Source of the DNA: Streptomyces sp. NBC_01268 | GTDB taxonomy: Bacteria > Actinomycetota > Actinomycetes > Streptomycetales > Streptomycetaceae | Assembly (NCBI RefSeq): GCF_036240795.1 | Contig: NZ_CP108454.1 | Location: forward strand, 2,108,001-2,172,000 | DNA: 64,000 nucleotides | Direction of reading: 5' to 3' | Part shown: positions 1-11,084 of the stretch, piece after piece | Position numbering within the stretch: position 1 is the first letter of the stretch | Layout of the letters: every line of letters starts with the position of its first letter | The notes under the pieces: model-generated | Database searches by the model: none | Told to the model about the DNA's origin: nothing | The model's input: the letters and a program-made list of their open reading frames with translations, nothing else | Translations under genes and position numbers: made by a program

Positions 1-654
1 GTCGGCCTTCTCCAGGAGGTGGTCGATCACGCCCAGCTTGTCGGAGACCTTGGCACCGCCGAGGGCGACCACGTAGGGGCGCTTGACGTCCTCGGTGAGC
101 TTCTTGAGGACGCCGACCTCGTTGGCGATGAGGTAGCCCGCGGCGTGCGGGAGGCGGGCCGGGAGGTCGAAGACCGAGGCGTGCTTGCGGTGCACCGCGC
201 CGAAGCCGTCGCCGACGTACAGGTCGGCGAGCTCGGCCAGCCGGTCCGCGAAGGCGCCGCGCTCGGCGTCGTCCTTGGAGGTCTCGCCGGCGTTGAAGCG
301 CAGGTTCTCGACGACGGCCACCTGGCCGTCGGTCAGGCCCGCGACGGTCGCCTTGGCCGAGTCGCCGACGGTGTCGGTCGCGAAGGCCACGTCGGCGCCG
401 AGGAGCTCGCCGAGCCGCCGGGCGGCCGGGGCGAGCGAGAAGGCCGGGTCCGGGGCGCCCTTGGGGCGGCCCAGGTGCGAGGCGACGACCACGCGGGCGC
501 CCGCGTCGGCCAGCGCCTTGACGGTGGGGACGACGGCGCGGATGCGTCCGTCGTCCGTGATGGTGGTGCCGTCGAGCGGCACGTTGAGGTCGGCGCGGAC
601 GAACACCCGCTTGCCGGAGACGCCTTCGGCGAGAAGCTCGTCGATCGTCTTCAT
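1..654 (-). CDS. pgk: Phosphoglycerate kinase, C-terminal part cut off by window edge
   Basis: This is the first 218 residues of phosphoglycerate kinase, which makes ATP and 3-phosphoglycerate from 1,3-bisphosphoglycerate in glycolysis. The N-terminus begins [11 protein letters not shown] and shows the family signature [14 protein letters not shown], then SHLGRPKG and the NLRF motif, all in the N-terminal substrate-binding domain. The ATP-binding C-terminal domain lies beyond the left edge. The start is the ATG at 654-652. It lies 110 bases downstream of gap on the same strand, the usual actinobacterial gap-pgk order, so the two are probably co-transcribed and triosephosphate isomerase is expected next outside the window. 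Confidence 0.97.
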   Translation of the reverse strand, partial: MKTIDELLAEGVSGKRVFVRADLNVPLDGTTITDDGRIRAVVPTVKALADAGARVVVASHLGRPKGAPDPAFSLAPAARRLGELLGADVAFATDTVGDSAKATVAGLTDGQVAVVENLRFNAGETSKDDAERGAFADRLAELADLYVGDGFGAVHRKHASVFDLPARLPHAAGYLIANEVGVLKKLTEDVKRPYVVALGGAKVSDKLGVIDHLLEKAD

Positions 655-764
655 CTGTTCACTGACTCCCTTGGTACACGCGGTGGAGCACACGAGACAG
701 GGCTCGCACAGCGCATCTTCGCGCTGCCCGAGCCCTGCTCACATCGAAGTACCCGCCCTAGAGT

Positions 765-1882
<1,118 letters not shown>

Positions 1883-1917
1883 CATCCAGTGCAGCCGTAC
1901 GAGCCCTGAAAGTGCCG

Positions 1918-1956
1918 GAAAAAGGCCGACAGCCCTTACCTACCAAGAGGTAAGGG
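1918..1956 (-). terminator. Terminator of the carboxypeptidase gene
   Basis: A perfect 8-bp inverted repeat (CCCTTACC at 1933-1940, GGTAAGGG at 1949-1956) lies about 70 bases past the carboxypeptidase stop. On the minus strand it is followed, after about a dozen bases, by a run of five T. It separates that gene from gap. Confidence 0.6.
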
Positions 1957-2022
1957 CCATCGAGGGACCTTCGCCCCCACTACGGAGAGTGACGAAAACC
2001 GGTGCTCGACTGAGCGGCCGGA

Positions 2023-4983
2023 TCAGCGTCGGAGCGAATTAAGGGCCTTTCCGAGCAGAGCCGCCCGATCCGCCGCATTCGGGACGTGCTCCAGGCCGAA
2101 GCCGAAGAGCACGGTGTCACGGGTGGTGACCGACGCCTGGGAGTGGAAGAGGGCCTCGGAACGGGTCCAGTCGGATCCGTTCCCCGGACTGCCGGCCGGC
2201 GCTCCCGGTACGGACCAGTTTCCGGTCCCGGTCTCGAAGCCCTCGGTCTCGGTGACGGCGCCGGCGCTGAGCCGGACGTCGTCGACGAAGGCGCCCATCT
2301 CTCCGGTGCCGGGGTCGGAGACGTACGAGATCGCCAGCTCGACCTGCTTGCCCGCGTAGGCGCTCAGGTCGACCTTCGCCTGCCGCCAGCCGTTGGACGG
2401 GCCGGTGAAGGCGTTCCAGGCGCCGGTGGTGCCGGTGGCGGCACAGCCGTCCTGGCCGACGGTGAGGTAGCGGGCGAGGAAGGGGTGCCCGCGGACGTAG
2501 TAGCCCTCGCCGCAGTCGGCGGGCGGCTCGGCGGAGGTGCCGCCGTTGAGGTCGGGCAGGGTGGTCCAGTCGTCCTGGCCGACGGTGTGGGCCTCGACGA
2601 TCAGGTTGTCGTACCCCGGCTCGGTGTCGTAGCTGACCTGGAAGCTCAGGTTCGGCTGCGAGGCGGCCGCGACGCCGGTCAGGTCCACGGTCCTGGCGAG
2701 CCGCGCCCAGGTGTTGTCCGAGTGGCGCAGGGCCGCGAAACGGCTGCCCTCGTAGGGCTCGAAGGGGGTGCGCACGCCCGGGTAGTCGCCCGCGGAGGCG
2801 CTGCTCGCGAACTGCGGGAACAGGTCGGGCTTCAGGGTGTCGGAGGTGACGGTGTAGGCGCCCGCGTTGTCGAGCGGGTTGCCGTCCGCCGCGCCCAGGG
2901 GCGCGGCGGCGCCGCCGAGGCGGCCGGCTCCGGCGAAGGAGGCCGGGCCGTTCAGTCCGGCCCTGCGGTAGGCGCCGAGGTAGTACTGGGCGAAGTCGTT
3001 GGACTCGGCGCGGCCGATCGCGACCAGGCCACCGGACTTCTCTCCGGCGTTGACCAGCTTGCCGCCCTCGTTGAGATAGGCGCGGACGGCGAGCAGGGTG
3101 GCTCCGGAGGGCTGCTCGGCGCCGGTGTACCAGACGACGGCACGGAAGTGGCCGAGCACGCCGAGGGCGTGCGGGGCGCCCTGGGTGGCGACGTCCCAGA
3201 CGGCGGCGCGGCGCCCGCCGGCGGCGAGGGCCTTCACGTACGCGGCGGTGTTCCTCGCGGCGGCGGTGCCGCCCTCCTCGGCGATGACCAGGACGTCGCC
3301 GCGGGGCCGTGCCGCCACGGTGTACGTGAACGGGGTGGACGCGGTGGCCTTGCCCTCGCGGGTGCGGGCCGTGTACCAGACCTCGACCTTGTCACCGGGC
3401 CTGGCGCCCTCGACCTCGGCGCGGTACTGGTCGAAGTAGAGGTTGTCCTCGCCCCCGTAGGTCTCCCCGCCCTTCCAGGGCTCCAGGCCCTCGCGCTCGG
3501 TGCGGCCACCGTTGATCCGGTAGTTGAGGGTCTTGGCGCGCAGCGACTTGCGGGCGGTGACGGCGACCTCCTGCTCCTGGCCGCGGGCGGCGTAGGAGGT
3601 GGCGAAGGCGTCCGGGGTGAAGTCGGGGGCCTCGATGCCCACCGGGGAGACGGGCCGGTCCGGGTGGGCGGCGGTCTCGGCGACGGCGAGCGCGAAGGGG
3701 ATGTTCTTGGCGAACTCGGCCTGGATCAGCTTCTCGTCGTCGGGGAAGGTGAAGACGGAGGCGCAGTCCGCCGGGTCCCAGGCGTCGTTCGGGTCGACCC
3801 GCGAGGCGGTGGCACAGGTCGACATCTCCGGGGTGAACATCTGCATCCCGTTGACGTTGGCGGCGTGTCCGTCGGCCTCGCCGTTGGTGATGTAGAGCTC
3901 CGAGGAGACCTGCGGGCGGTAGCCGGGGACCGCGGAGTTCTGCGGGGTGCCGGCGAGCGCCTTGAGGGCCACGTCGTCGGGGGTGTCGGTGGCGACCTGC
4001 CAGCCCACGCCGTAGAGCAGCAGCTGGGCGGCGGAGTGGTAGTTGATGCCGTACCGGAAGCCGATGCGCTTCTCGAAGCGGTCGAGGGCGCGGGTCTCGG
4101 GCTCCGAGTTCGGTCCGGCGCCGCGGAAGGTCTCGTCGGCCCGGTCGGGCGAGGAGCCCTCGTCGTCGTAGCCCCACTTGTAGGCGAAGTTGCGGTTGAG
4201 GTCGACGCCGTCGCCGGACTCGATGCGCCCGTCGCCGTCGTTGTCGCGCAGGTTCTTGCGCCACTGGCGGTTGTCCGGGTCGGCGTGGGTGTAGTCGTAG
4301 CCGTCGGGGTTGGCGGAGAGCACGAACCACAACTCGGTCGTGTCGACCAGCCTGGTGAGGCGGGCGTCCTTGCCGTAGCCGTCGAGGTAGTGGTGCATCA
4401 GCCGCCGGGTCATCTCGGGGGTGATCCACTCGCGGGCGTGCTGGTTGGACATGTAGAGCGTGGCCGGCCGCGAGCCGTCCCTGGTCTTCGCTGCGCCCTT
4501 GCTGACCTTCAGGGCGAGGATGTCCTGACCCTTGACCGTCTTGCCGAGGGAGACGACCTTGGTGAGCCCGGGGTGGGACCGGGCGGTGTCCATGATCTCC
4601 TGCTTGAGGCCGCCGGGCCCGCCGTACGGGCGGAAGACGCCGTCCCCGGCGCCGGCGACGCGCTTCTCCGCCTGGGCGGAGAGGGAGTGCTCGGCGATCT
4701 CGACGCCCTCGCCGCGCAGCTTCCCCGCCTGCTCGTCGGTGAGGTAGAGCTCGACGGTGGCGGAACCCTTGGCGGGCACCTGCTCCGTCAGCTCGCGGGC
4801 GTCGGTGCCGGCGTCGAGGAGGAGCGGCACCTGCTCCTTGCTGACCTTGGCACGCCAGACGGAGAGCCCGTCGCCCTGGGGCGAGCCGTCGGTGTTCGGC
4901 TGTGCTCCGGCGACGGGTGCCGCCACCAGTCCTGCGATCAGCAGTGAACCGGCGGCGAGCACCGCTCTCGCTCTGCGTCTCAT
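2023..4983 (-). CDS. Secreted zinc carboxypeptidase (peptidase M14) with C-terminal accessory domains
   Basis: This 986-residue exported protein has a Sec signal peptide (RRRARAVLAAGSLLIAGLVA, cleavage near AGAQ, residue 28). The M14 carboxypeptidase domain spans roughly residues 115-445. Zinc ligands are H182 and E185 in NQHAREW and a histidine near 315 in INYHSAAQ; the NPDGYDYT and DLNRNFAYKWG motifs bind substrate, and the catalytic glutamate is in FTPEMST near 386. About 540 further residues follow, including a Rossmann-like stretch (DVLVIAEEGG) and a C-terminal beta-rich module resembling the tail of immune-inhibitor A-type proteases. It probably degrades extracellular peptides. Substrate specificity cannot be read. 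It has its own terminators on both sides and no operon partner. Confidence 0.9.
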   Translation of the reverse strand: MRRRARAVLAAGSLLIAGLVAAPVAGAQPNTDGSPQGDGLSVWRAKVSKEQVPLLLDAGTDARELTEQVPAKGSATVELYLTDEQAGKLRGEGVEIAEHSLSAQAEKRVAGAGDGVFRPYGGPGGLKQEIMDTARSHPGLTKVVSLGKTVKGQDILALKVSKGAAKTRDGSRPATLYMSNQHAREWITPEMTRRLMHHYLDGYGKDARLTRLVDTTELWFVLSANPDGYDYTHADPDNRQWRKNLRDNDGDGRIESGDGVDLNRNFAYKWGYDDEGSSPDRADETFRGAGPNSEPETRALDRFEKRIGFRYGINYHSAAQLLLYGVGWQVATDTPDDVALKALAGTPQNSAVPGYRPQVSSELYITNGEADGHAANVNGMQMFTPEMSTCATASRVDPNDAWDPADCASVFTFPDDEKLIQAEFAKNIPFALAVAETAAHPDRPVSPVGIEAPDFTPDAFATSYAARGQEQEVAVTARKSLRAKTLNYRINGGRTEREGLEPWKGGETYGGEDNLYFDQYRAEVEGARPGDKVEVWYTARTREGKATASTPFTYTVAARPRGDVLVIAEEGGTAAARNTAAYVKALAAGGRRAAVWDVATQGAPHALGVLGHFRAVVWYTGAEQPSGATLLAVRAYLNEGGKLVNAGEKSGGLVAIGRAESNDFAQYYLGAYRRAGLNGPASFAGAGRLGGAAAPLGAADGNPLDNAGAYTVTSDTLKPDLFPQFASSASAGDYPGVRTPFEPYEGSRFAALRHSDNTWARLARTVDLTGVAAASQPNLSFQVSYDTEPGYDNLIVEAHTVGQDDWTTLPDLNGGTSAEPPADCGEGYYVRGHPFLARYLTVGQDGCAATGTTGAWNAFTGPSNGWRQAKVDLSAYAGKQVELAISYVSDPGTGEMGAFVDDVRLSAGAVTETEGFETGTGNWSVPGAPAGSPGNGSDWTRSEALFHSQASVTTRDTVLFGFGLEHVPNAADRAALLGKALNSLRR

Positions 4984-5083
4984 AAGCCCCCCTTGCTGTT
5001 GTCTGCCACGAAAGTGAACAGACGTCAGGCTCGTGGTGACTCACGGGCTTCGTCAAGGGTGCGTGCGGCGCGCCGAAACGGAA

Positions 5084-5114
5084 GCTGCCGATGCCTCAGA
5101 AAGGCACCGGCAGC
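5084..5114 (-). terminator. Terminator downstream of whiA
   Basis: An inverted repeat with GCTGCCG/CGGCAGC outer arms and a GCC/GGC inner arm separated by one mismatch lies 36 bases past the whiA stop. On the minus strand it is followed by TTCCGTTT. It likely ends the uvrC-rapZ-yvcK-whiA transcript before the carboxypeptidase gene. Confidence 0.65.
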
Positions 5115-5150
5115 GGGGAGTTGAACGGAATCGCCCGTTCTGGTGAAGGG

Positions 5151-6140
5151 TCAGCCGACGAGGCTGTCGTCCAGCTCCTCCGTCAGGTTGGACTCGGTCC
5201 CCGGGATGCCCAGGTCCTGCGCCCGCTTGTCGGCCATGGCGAGCAGCCGGCGGATCCGGCCGGCCACCGCGTCCTTGGTCAGCGGCGGGTCGGCGAGCGC
5301 GCCCAGCTCCTCCAGGGAGGCCTGCTTGTGCTCCATGCGCAGCCGGCCCGCGGCGGCGAGGTGCTCGGGCACCTCGTCGGCGAGGATCTCCAGGGCCCGC
5401 TGCACCCGGGCGCCCGCGGCGACCGCCGCGCGGGCCGAGCGGCGCAGGTTGGCGTCGTCGAAGTTGGCCAGCCGGTTGGCGGTGGCGCGGACCTCGCGGC
5501 GCATCCGCCGCTCCTCCCAGGCCAGCACCGACTCGTGCGCGCCGAGCCGGGTGAGCAGGGCTCCGATGGCGTCGCCGTCACGGACGACCACCCGGTCCAC
5601 GCCGCGCACCTCGCGGGCCTTCGCCGCGATGGAGAGCCGGCGGGCCGCGCCGACCAGGGCCAGGGCGGCCTCGGGACCGGGGCAGGTCACCTCCAGGGAG
5701 GAGGAGCGGCCCGGCTCGGTCAGCGAGCCGTGCGCCAGGAAGGCGCCGCGCCAGGCCGCCTCCGCGTCACAGGTGGCACCGGACACGACCTGCGGGGGCA
5801 GGCCCCGGATCGGACGGCCGCGGCCGTCCACCAGACCGGTCTGGCGGGCCAGCTGGTCGCCGCCCGCCACCACGCGCACCACGAACCGCGAGCCCCGGCG
5901 CAGTCCGCCGGGCGCCATCACGATCAGCTCCGAGCTGTGCCCGAAGATCTCCAGGATGTCCCGCTTGAGACGCCGGGCCGCCATCGCGGTGTCCAGCTCC
6001 GCCTCGATCACGATCCGGCCGCTCACCAGGTGCAGCCCGCCCGCGAACCGCAGGATCGACGAGACCTCGGCCTTCCTGCAGCAGGTCCGGGTGACGGGGA
6101 GCCGGGAGATCTCGTCCTTCACCGCTGCCGTCATCGCCAT
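5151..6140 (-). CDS. whiA: Sporulation transcription factor WhiA
   Basis: WhiA (329 residues) is the DNA-binding regulator that, with WhiB, drives the switch from aerial growth to sporulation septation in Streptomyces. The N-terminal half has the degenerate LAGLIDADG homing-endonuclease fold ([18 protein letters not shown] near residues 34-51, then GAFLAHGSL near 142). The C-terminal helix-turn-helix region includes the segment [18 protein letters not shown] near 283-300. The product is full length. An internal ATG at 6134 forms an ATGA overlap with the yvcK stop and is an equally plausible start. It is the last gene of the operon. Confidence 0.97.
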   Translation of the reverse strand: MAMTAAVKDEISRLPVTRTCCRKAEVSSILRFAGGLHLVSGRIVIEAELDTAMAARRLKRDILEIFGHSSELIVMAPGGLRRGSRFVVRVVAGGDQLARQTGLVDGRGRPIRGLPPQVVSGATCDAEAAWRGAFLAHGSLTEPGRSSSLEVTCPGPEAALALVGAARRLSIAAKAREVRGVDRVVVRDGDAIGALLTRLGAHESVLAWEERRMRREVRATANRLANFDDANLRRSARAAVAAGARVQRALEILADEVPEHLAAAGRLRMEHKQASLEELGALADPPLTKDAVAGRIRRLLAMADKRAQDLGIPGTESNLTEELDDSLVG

Positions 6141-7156
6141 GGGCCGATCCTTCCATGCATCCGAAAAATACGGTCGTACGCGGCGGCCAACAGCTCCGGG
6201 TCGTGCTTCGGAGAACCGTCGGGCCTGGCCACCGGCGCCAGCTCGACCGCGGCGCCGAGCCGCTTGGCGGCATCGGCGAGGGACTCGCGATCGGGCACGG
6301 CGGCCTCGTCGGCCAGCACCACGTCCAGGGCGAGTTTAGGGGCGTGTCGTGCCAAAACCTCCAAATGACGCTGCGGGGAGAAGCCCTCTGTTTCTCCGGG
6401 CTGCGGCGCGAGGTTCAGCGAGAGCACCCGACGGGCCTTGGTCTCCACCAGGGCGTCGAGCAGCTCGGGCACCAGCAGATGCGGGATCACCGAGGAGAAC
6501 CAGGACCCCGGGCCGAGCACCACCCAGTCCGCGTCCAGGACCGCCTCGACGGCCTCGGGCACGGCCGGCGGGTCGTGCGGCACCAGGTGCACGGACTGCA
6601 CCTCGCCGGGAGTGAGGGCCACGGTCGCCTGGCCGGCCACGGTGTCCACGTCGAGCGGGCGCTCCGGGTCATGCCCCTTGACCAGGGCCTGGAGCTCCAG
6701 CGGCACGGCGGACATGGGCAGCACCCTGCCCTGCGCGCCGAGCAGCCTGCCGACCAGGTCGAGGGCCTGCACGGGGTCGCCGAGCTGCTCCCAGAGGGCG
6801 ACGATCAGCAGGTTGCCGACCGCGTGGCCGTGCATCTCGCCCTTGGACTGGAAGCGGTGCTGGATCACCCGGGCCCAGGTCTGGCCCCAGTCGTCGTCGC
6901 CGCAGAGCGCGGCGAGCGCCTTGCGCAGGTCGCCGGGGGGCAGCACGCCCAGCTCCTCGCGGAGCCGGCCGCTGGAGCCCCCGTCGTCGGCGACCGTGAC
7001 CACCGCGGTCAGGTCGCCGGTGATGCGGCGCAGAGCGGCGAGCGAGGCGGACAGCCCCATGCCGCCGCCGAGCGCGACGACCTTGGGCTGGGCGCCGCGC
7101 CTGCGGAGCGCGCGCCGCACCGACAGCGTGGAGGCGCGCCGTTTGTACGGCTTCAC
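6131..7156 (-). CDS. yvcK: YvcK/CuvA-family gluconeogenesis and cell-envelope factor
   Basis: This is a 341-residue member of the YvcK (CofD-like) family, cytosolic UDP-sugar-binding proteins that link carbon metabolism to peptidoglycan synthesis and morphology. The N-terminal glycine motif [17 protein letters not shown] and [13 protein letters not shown] are the nucleotide-sugar-binding signatures, and [14 protein letters not shown] is the typical C-terminal motif. The start chosen is the GTG at 7156, whose last two bases overlap the rapZ stop (GTGA), implying translational coupling. The 3' end overlaps the whiA start by a few bases. Confidence 0.95.
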   Translation of the reverse strand: MKPYKRRASTLSVRRALRRRGAQPKVVALGGGMGLSASLAALRRITGDLTAVVTVADDGGSSGRLREELGVLPPGDLRKALAALCGDDDWGQTWARVIQHRFQSKGEMHGHAVGNLLIVALWEQLGDPVQALDLVGRLLGAQGRVLPMSAVPLELQALVKGHDPERPLDVDTVAGQATVALTPGEVQSVHLVPHDPPAVPEAVEAVLDADWVVLGPGSWFSSVIPHLLVPELLDALVETKARRVLSLNLAPQPGETEGFSPQRHLEVLARHAPKLALDVVLADEAAVPDRESLADAAKRLGAAVELAPVARPDGSPKHDPELLAAAYDRIFRMHGRIGPWR

Positions 7157-8172
7157 TCGCGCCCCATGTCCCGGTGGACGACGACGGTCTCCACACCCTC
7201 CGCGGCGAGCCGGGCGGCCAGCTTCTCGGCGGTGGCCACGGAGCGGTGCTTGCCGCCCGTGCAGCCGACGGCGATCGTCACGTACCGCTTGCCCTCGCGG
7301 CGGTATCCGGCGGCGATCAGCTGGAGCAGCTCGGTGTAGCGGTCCAGGAACTCCTTGGCCCCGGGCTGGTTGTAGACGTAGTTGGCGACCTCTTCGTTCA
7401 GCCCGGTGAAGGGGCGCAGCTCCGGGACCCAGTGCGGGTTGGGCAGGAAGCGCATGTCGACGACGAGGTCGGCGTCGACGGGCAGGCCGTACTTGAACCC
7501 GAAGGACATCACGGTGGCCCGCAGCTCGGGCTCCTCGTCGCCGGCGAACTGGGCGTCCATCTTGGCGCGCAGCTCGTGGACGTTGAGGCTGGAGGTGTCG
7601 ATCACCAGGTCGGCGTCGCCGCGCAGCTCGCGCAGCAGGTCGCGCTCGGCGGCGATGCCGTCGACGATGCGTCCGTCGCCCTGGAGGGGGTGCGGGCGGC
7701 GGACCGACTCGAAGCGCCGGACCAGGGCGTCGTCGGAGGACTCCAGGAAGACGATCCGGCGGGTGACCTGCTTGGAGTCGAGGTCGGCGAGGGAGTCGCG
7801 GAGGTTGTCGAAGAACTGCCGGCCGCGGACGTCGACGACGACCGCGATGCGGGCGACGTTGCCCTGGGAGCGGGCGCCGAGCTCCACCATGGTGGGGATC
7901 AGCGCGGGCGGCAGGTTGTCGACGACGAACCAGCCGAGGTCCTCCAGGCACTTCGCCGCGGTGGACCGGCCTGCTCCGGACATGCCGGAGATGATCACCA
8001 GTTCGGGGATGGCCGCGTCGGCGTTGTCGCCGCCCGCGGGCTCAGTGGTGCCCGTATCCATGTCTGGCACTCCGTCTTCGTGCTTCTGCTGCTCTTGCTG
8101 CTCTTGCTGCTCTTCGCGCCGGACGTCGTCGGCGTGCGGGTCGTTCTCGTGCTGCCGGTCGTGCGTGGTCAT
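7153..8172 (-). CDS. rapZ: RapZ-family RNA-binding nucleotide-binding protein
   Basis: RapZ-type P-loop protein of 339 residues. Enterobacterial RapZ steers RNase E cleavage of the GlmZ small RNA. In actinobacteria the gene is always near yvcK and whiA but its target is not established. The Walker A motif is [11 protein letters not shown] near residue 59, and the conserved C-terminal RNA-binding segment is [11 protein letters not shown]. About 50 acidic, glutamine-rich N-terminal residues (QQEQQEQQ) precede the family domain, and an internal ATG (MDTGTTEP) could be an alternative start. The ATG used here overlaps the uvrC stop (ATGA). Confidence 0.93.
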   Translation of the reverse strand: MTTHDRQHENDPHADDVRREEQQEQQEQQKHEDGVPDMDTGTTEPAGGDNADAAIPELVIISGMSGAGRSTAAKCLEDLGWFVVDNLPPALIPTMVELGARSQGNVARIAVVVDVRGRQFFDNLRDSLADLDSKQVTRRIVFLESSDDALVRRFESVRRPHPLQGDGRIVDGIAAERDLLRELRGDADLVIDTSSLNVHELRAKMDAQFAGDEEPELRATVMSFGFKYGLPVDADLVVDMRFLPNPHWVPELRPFTGLNEEVANYVYNQPGAKEFLDRYTELLQLIAAGYRREGKRYVTIAVGCTGGKHRSVATAEKLAARLAAEGVETVVVHRDMGRE

Positions 8173-10160
8173 GCCGTCGTGCCCCCGTCGTCTTCCATGA
8201 TCTCTCCTGTTGCCGTGTTCACGGCGGGCGCGGCCGGGGCCGCCTGCGCGAGGGCCACCGCCACGGCCTCGGCCGTCTTGCGGCCCATGCCGGGGACCTC
8301 GCAGATCTGCTCGATTGTCGCCTGCCGGAGGCGTTTGACCGAGCCGAAATGCTTGATGAGTGCCTGCTTGCGCGTCTCGCCCAGACCCGGCACGGCGTCC
8401 AAGGGGCTGCTGCGGATGCGCTTGTTCCGCTTGGACCGCTGGTAGCGGATGGCGAAATCGTGAGCCGTGTCACGTACCCGCTGAAGGAGGTACAGGCCCT
8501 CGCTGGAGCGGGGCAGCACCACCGGGTCGTCGTCGCCGGGCAGCCAGACCTCCTCCAGGCGCTTGGCGAGCCCGCAGACGGCGATGTCGTCGATGCCGAG
8601 CTCGTCCAGGGCCCGCCGGGCCGCCGCGACCTGCGGCTGCCCGCCGTCGACCACGACGAGCTGCGGCGGGTACGCGAAGCGCTTGGGCCGTCCGTCGTCC
8701 TCCCGGCCCTCGGGCCCCTCGTCCGCCGGGACCTCCCCGTCCACCCACTCGCCGGTCTTCTCCTTCTCGGCGAGGTAGCGCTTGAAGCGGCGGCTGATCA
8801 CCTCGTGCATGGACCGGACGTCGTCCTGTCCCTCGAAGCCCTTGATCTGGAAGCGGCGGTACTCCCCCTTGCGGGGCAGGCCGTCCTCGAAGACGACCAT
8901 GGAGGCCACGACGTCCTCGCCCTGGAGGTGGGAGATGTCGAAGCACTCGATGCGCAGCGGCGCGGAGTCCAGGTCCAGGGCGTCGGCGATCTCCTCCAGG
9001 GCCCGGGAGCGGGTGGTGAGGTCGCTGGCCCGCTTGGTCTTGTGGAGCACGAGGGCCTGCTGCGCGTTGCGCGCGACGGTCTCCATCAGGTCCTTCTTGT
9101 CGCCGCGCTGCGGGACGCGCAGCGAGACGTTGGACCCGCGGCGGCCGGAGAGCCAGGCGGTGACCGCGTCGGCGTCCTCCGGCAGGGCGGGGACCAGCAC
9201 CTCCTTGGGGACCGCGTCGCCGCTCTCCTCTCCGTACAGCTGCTGGAGGGCGTGCTCGACGAGCCCGGCGGTGTCGACGGCCTCGACCTTGTCCGTGACC
9301 CAGCCGCGCTGGCCGCGGACCCGGCCGCCGCGGACGTGGAAGATCTGGACGGCGGCCTCCAGCTCGTCCTCGGCGAGCGCGATGAGGTCGGCGTCGGTGG
9401 CGTCGGCGAGGACGACCGCGCTCTTCTCCATGGCCTTGCGCAGGGCCCCTATGTCGTCGCGCAGCCGGGCGGCCTTCTCGTACTCCATGTCCTCGGCCGC
9501 GATCGTCATCTCCTTCTCCAGCCGGCGCAGATACGTGCCGGTGCGGCCGGTCATGAAGTCGCAGAAGTCCTCGGCCAGTTCGCGGTGCTCCTCGGGGGTG
9601 ACCCGGCCGACGCAGGGCGCCGAGCACTTGCCGATGTAGCCGAGCAGGCAGGGCCGCCCGGCCGAGGCGGCGTTGCGGAAGACCCCCGCCGAGCAGGTGC
9701 GCACCGGGAACACCCGCAGCATCAGGTCGACGGTCTCGCGGATCGCCCACGCGTGTCCGTACGGCCCGAAGTAGCGCACGCCCTTCTTCTTGTGGCCGCG
9801 CATGACCTGGACCCGCGGATACTCCTCGTTCAGGGTGACCGCGAGGTAGGGGTAGCTCTTGTCGTCCCGGTACTTGACGTTGAACCGGGGGTCGAACTCC
9901 TTGATCCAGGAGTACTCCAGCTGCAGCGCCTCGACCTCGGTCGACACGACGGTCCACTCCACGGAGGCGGCCGTGGTCACCATCGTCGCCGTCCGCGGGT
10001 GCAGGCTCGCGAGCGGCTGGAAGTAGTTCGCCAGGCGCTGCCGAAGGGACTTCGCCTTCCCGACGTAGATCACCCGGCGGTGCTCGTCGCGGAATTTGTA
10101 GACCCCCGGGGAGTCGGGGATCTGTCCCGGCTTGGGGCGGTAGCTGGAGGGGTCGGCCAT
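8169..10160 (-). CDS. uvrC: Excinuclease ABC subunit C
   Basis: UvrC (663 residues) makes both incisions flanking bulky DNA lesions in nucleotide excision repair, together with UvrA and UvrB. The GIY-YIG nuclease domain is at the N-terminus (SPGVYKF ... [13 protein letters not shown]). The UVR helical hairpin ([16 protein letters not shown]) is central, followed by an RNase H-like nuclease domain ([17 protein letters not shown]) and a C-terminal double helix-hairpin-helix ([12 protein letters not shown]). The start is set by [12 protein letters not shown] at 10160. Longer upstream reading has no family similarity and would overlap the divergent SDR gene. It leads the rapZ-yvcK-whiA operon. 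Confidence 0.97.
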   Translation of the reverse strand: MADPSSYRPKPGQIPDSPGVYKFRDEHRRVIYVGKAKSLRQRLANYFQPLASLHPRTATMVTTAASVEWTVVSTEVEALQLEYSWIKEFDPRFNVKYRDDKSYPYLAVTLNEEYPRVQVMRGHKKKGVRYFGPYGHAWAIRETVDLMLRVFPVRTCSAGVFRNAASAGRPCLLGYIGKCSAPCVGRVTPEEHRELAEDFCDFMTGRTGTYLRRLEKEMTIAAEDMEYEKAARLRDDIGALRKAMEKSAVVLADATDADLIALAEDELEAAVQIFHVRGGRVRGQRGWVTDKVEAVDTAGLVEHALQQLYGEESGDAVPKEVLVPALPEDADAVTAWLSGRRGSNVSLRVPQRGDKKDLMETVARNAQQALVLHKTKRASDLTTRSRALEEIADALDLDSAPLRIECFDISHLQGEDVVASMVVFEDGLPRKGEYRRFQIKGFEGQDDVRSMHEVISRRFKRYLAEKEKTGEWVDGEVPADEGPEGREDDGRPKRFAYPPQLVVVDGGQPQVAAARRALDELGIDDIAVCGLAKRLEEVWLPGDDDPVVLPRSSEGLYLLQRVRDTAHDFAIRYQRSKRNKRIRSSPLDAVPGLGETRKQALIKHFGSVKRLRQATIEQICEVPGMGRKTAEAVAVALAQAAPAAPAVNTATGEIMEDDGGTTA

Positions 10161-10218
10161 GGTTCCCACCCTACTGGCGGGGACCGACACTCCGACCGTG
10201 CGCGCTCGTTGGCCGGGT

Positions 10219-10974
10219 ATGGCGAACGAGGATTCCGGACGGCTCGCGGGCCGGGTGTGCGTGGTCACCGGCGCGGCGAGCGGGATCGGCCGGGCGACGG
10301 CGCTGCGCTTCGCGCGCGAGGGCGCCCGGGTGGTGGCGACGGACGTGGACGCGGAGCGGCTCGGCACGCTCGGCGACGGCATGGTGACGGTGGTCGGCGA
10401 CGTCTCGCGGGACGCGGACGCCCGCCGCATGATCGCCACGGCGGTCGAGCGTTTCGGCCGCCTGGACGTCCTGGTGGCGAACGCCGGGGTGATCCCGCTG
10501 CTCGACATCACCGAGGCGAGCGCCTCGGACTTCGACGACGTGATGGCCGTGGACGGCCGGGGCATGTTCCTGACCTGCAAGTACGCGATCGAGGCGATGC
10601 TCCTTACCGGCGGCGGCGCGATCGTCTGCACCTCGTCGGTCTCGGGCGTCGCCGGCCAGGCCCGGCAGGCGGTCTACGGCCCGGCGAAGTTCGTGGCGAC
10701 GGGCCTGACCAAGCACCTGGCGGTGGAGTGGGCCGCCCACGGCATCCGCGTCAACGCGGTCGCCCCGGGCACCATCGAGACCGAACGCGTCGCCGCCGTC
10801 CGCGAGGAACCGGGCGGCCCCGCCTACCTGGACACCGTGGCCCGCGCCCACCCGATGGCCCGCTTCGGCCACCCGGACGAGGTCGCCGCGGCCATCCTCT
10901 TCCTGGCCTCGGACGAGGCGTCCTTCGTGACGGGAGCGGTGCTGCCGGTGGACGGGGGGTACCTGGCGCAGTAG
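10219..10974 (+). CDS. Short-chain dehydrogenase/reductase (SDR)
   Basis: Classical SDR oxidoreductase of 251 residues. It has the [10 protein letters not shown] cofactor-binding motif near residue 15, the NAG motif (VANAGVI), the catalytic serine in CTSSVSG and YGPAK as the YxxxK pair, and ends with the common [13 protein letters not shown] motif. The aspartate in ATDVDAERL suggests NAD preference. The substrate cannot be predicted. The start MANEDSGR (ATG 10219) was preferred because the region 5' of it has no SDR similarity. It is divergent from uvrC and convergent with the gene at 11085. Confidence 0.9.
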   Translation: MANEDSGRLAGRVCVVTGAASGIGRATALRFAREGARVVATDVDAERLGTLGDGMVTVVGDVSRDADARRMIATAVERFGRLDVLVANAGVIPLLDITEASASDFDDVMAVDGRGMFLTCKYAIEAMLLTGGGAIVCTSSVSGVAGQARQAVYGPAKFVATGLTKHLAVEWAAHGIRVNAVAPGTIETERVAAVREEPGGPAYLDTVARAHPMARFGHPDEVAAAILFLASDEASFVTGAVLPVDGGYLAQ

Positions 10975-11002
10975 GCCCACCCTCCCGTCCCGCCCCCGTC
11001 GT

Positions 11003-11036
11003 GCCCATGGGTCCCGCCGGGGCGGAACCCATGGGC
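11003..11036. terminator. Bidirectional hairpin between convergent genes
   Basis: A perfect 10-bp inverted repeat (GCCCATGGGT / ACCCATGGGC) with a 14-base loop lies between the SDR gene and the convergent membrane protein gene. No U-tract is present, which is common for Streptomyces terminators. Confidence 0.6.
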
Positions 11037-11084
11037 CCAGCGGACGGCGCCTCGCGGGCGCCTCCGCTCCCGGTCGTCCGTACC

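Noticed and set aside
2086..4947. Long open reading frame (over 950 codons) on the plus strand opposite the carboxypeptidase gene
   Set aside because: It mirrors a real gene in a GC-rich genome. The opposite strand has the signal peptide, zinc ligands and terminator; the plus-strand translation is Val/Gly/Ala/Arg-rich without any family motif.
6135..6140. Frameshift or gene fusion between yvcK and whiA
   Set aside because: The few-base overlap is the normal translational-coupling junction; both proteins are complete.
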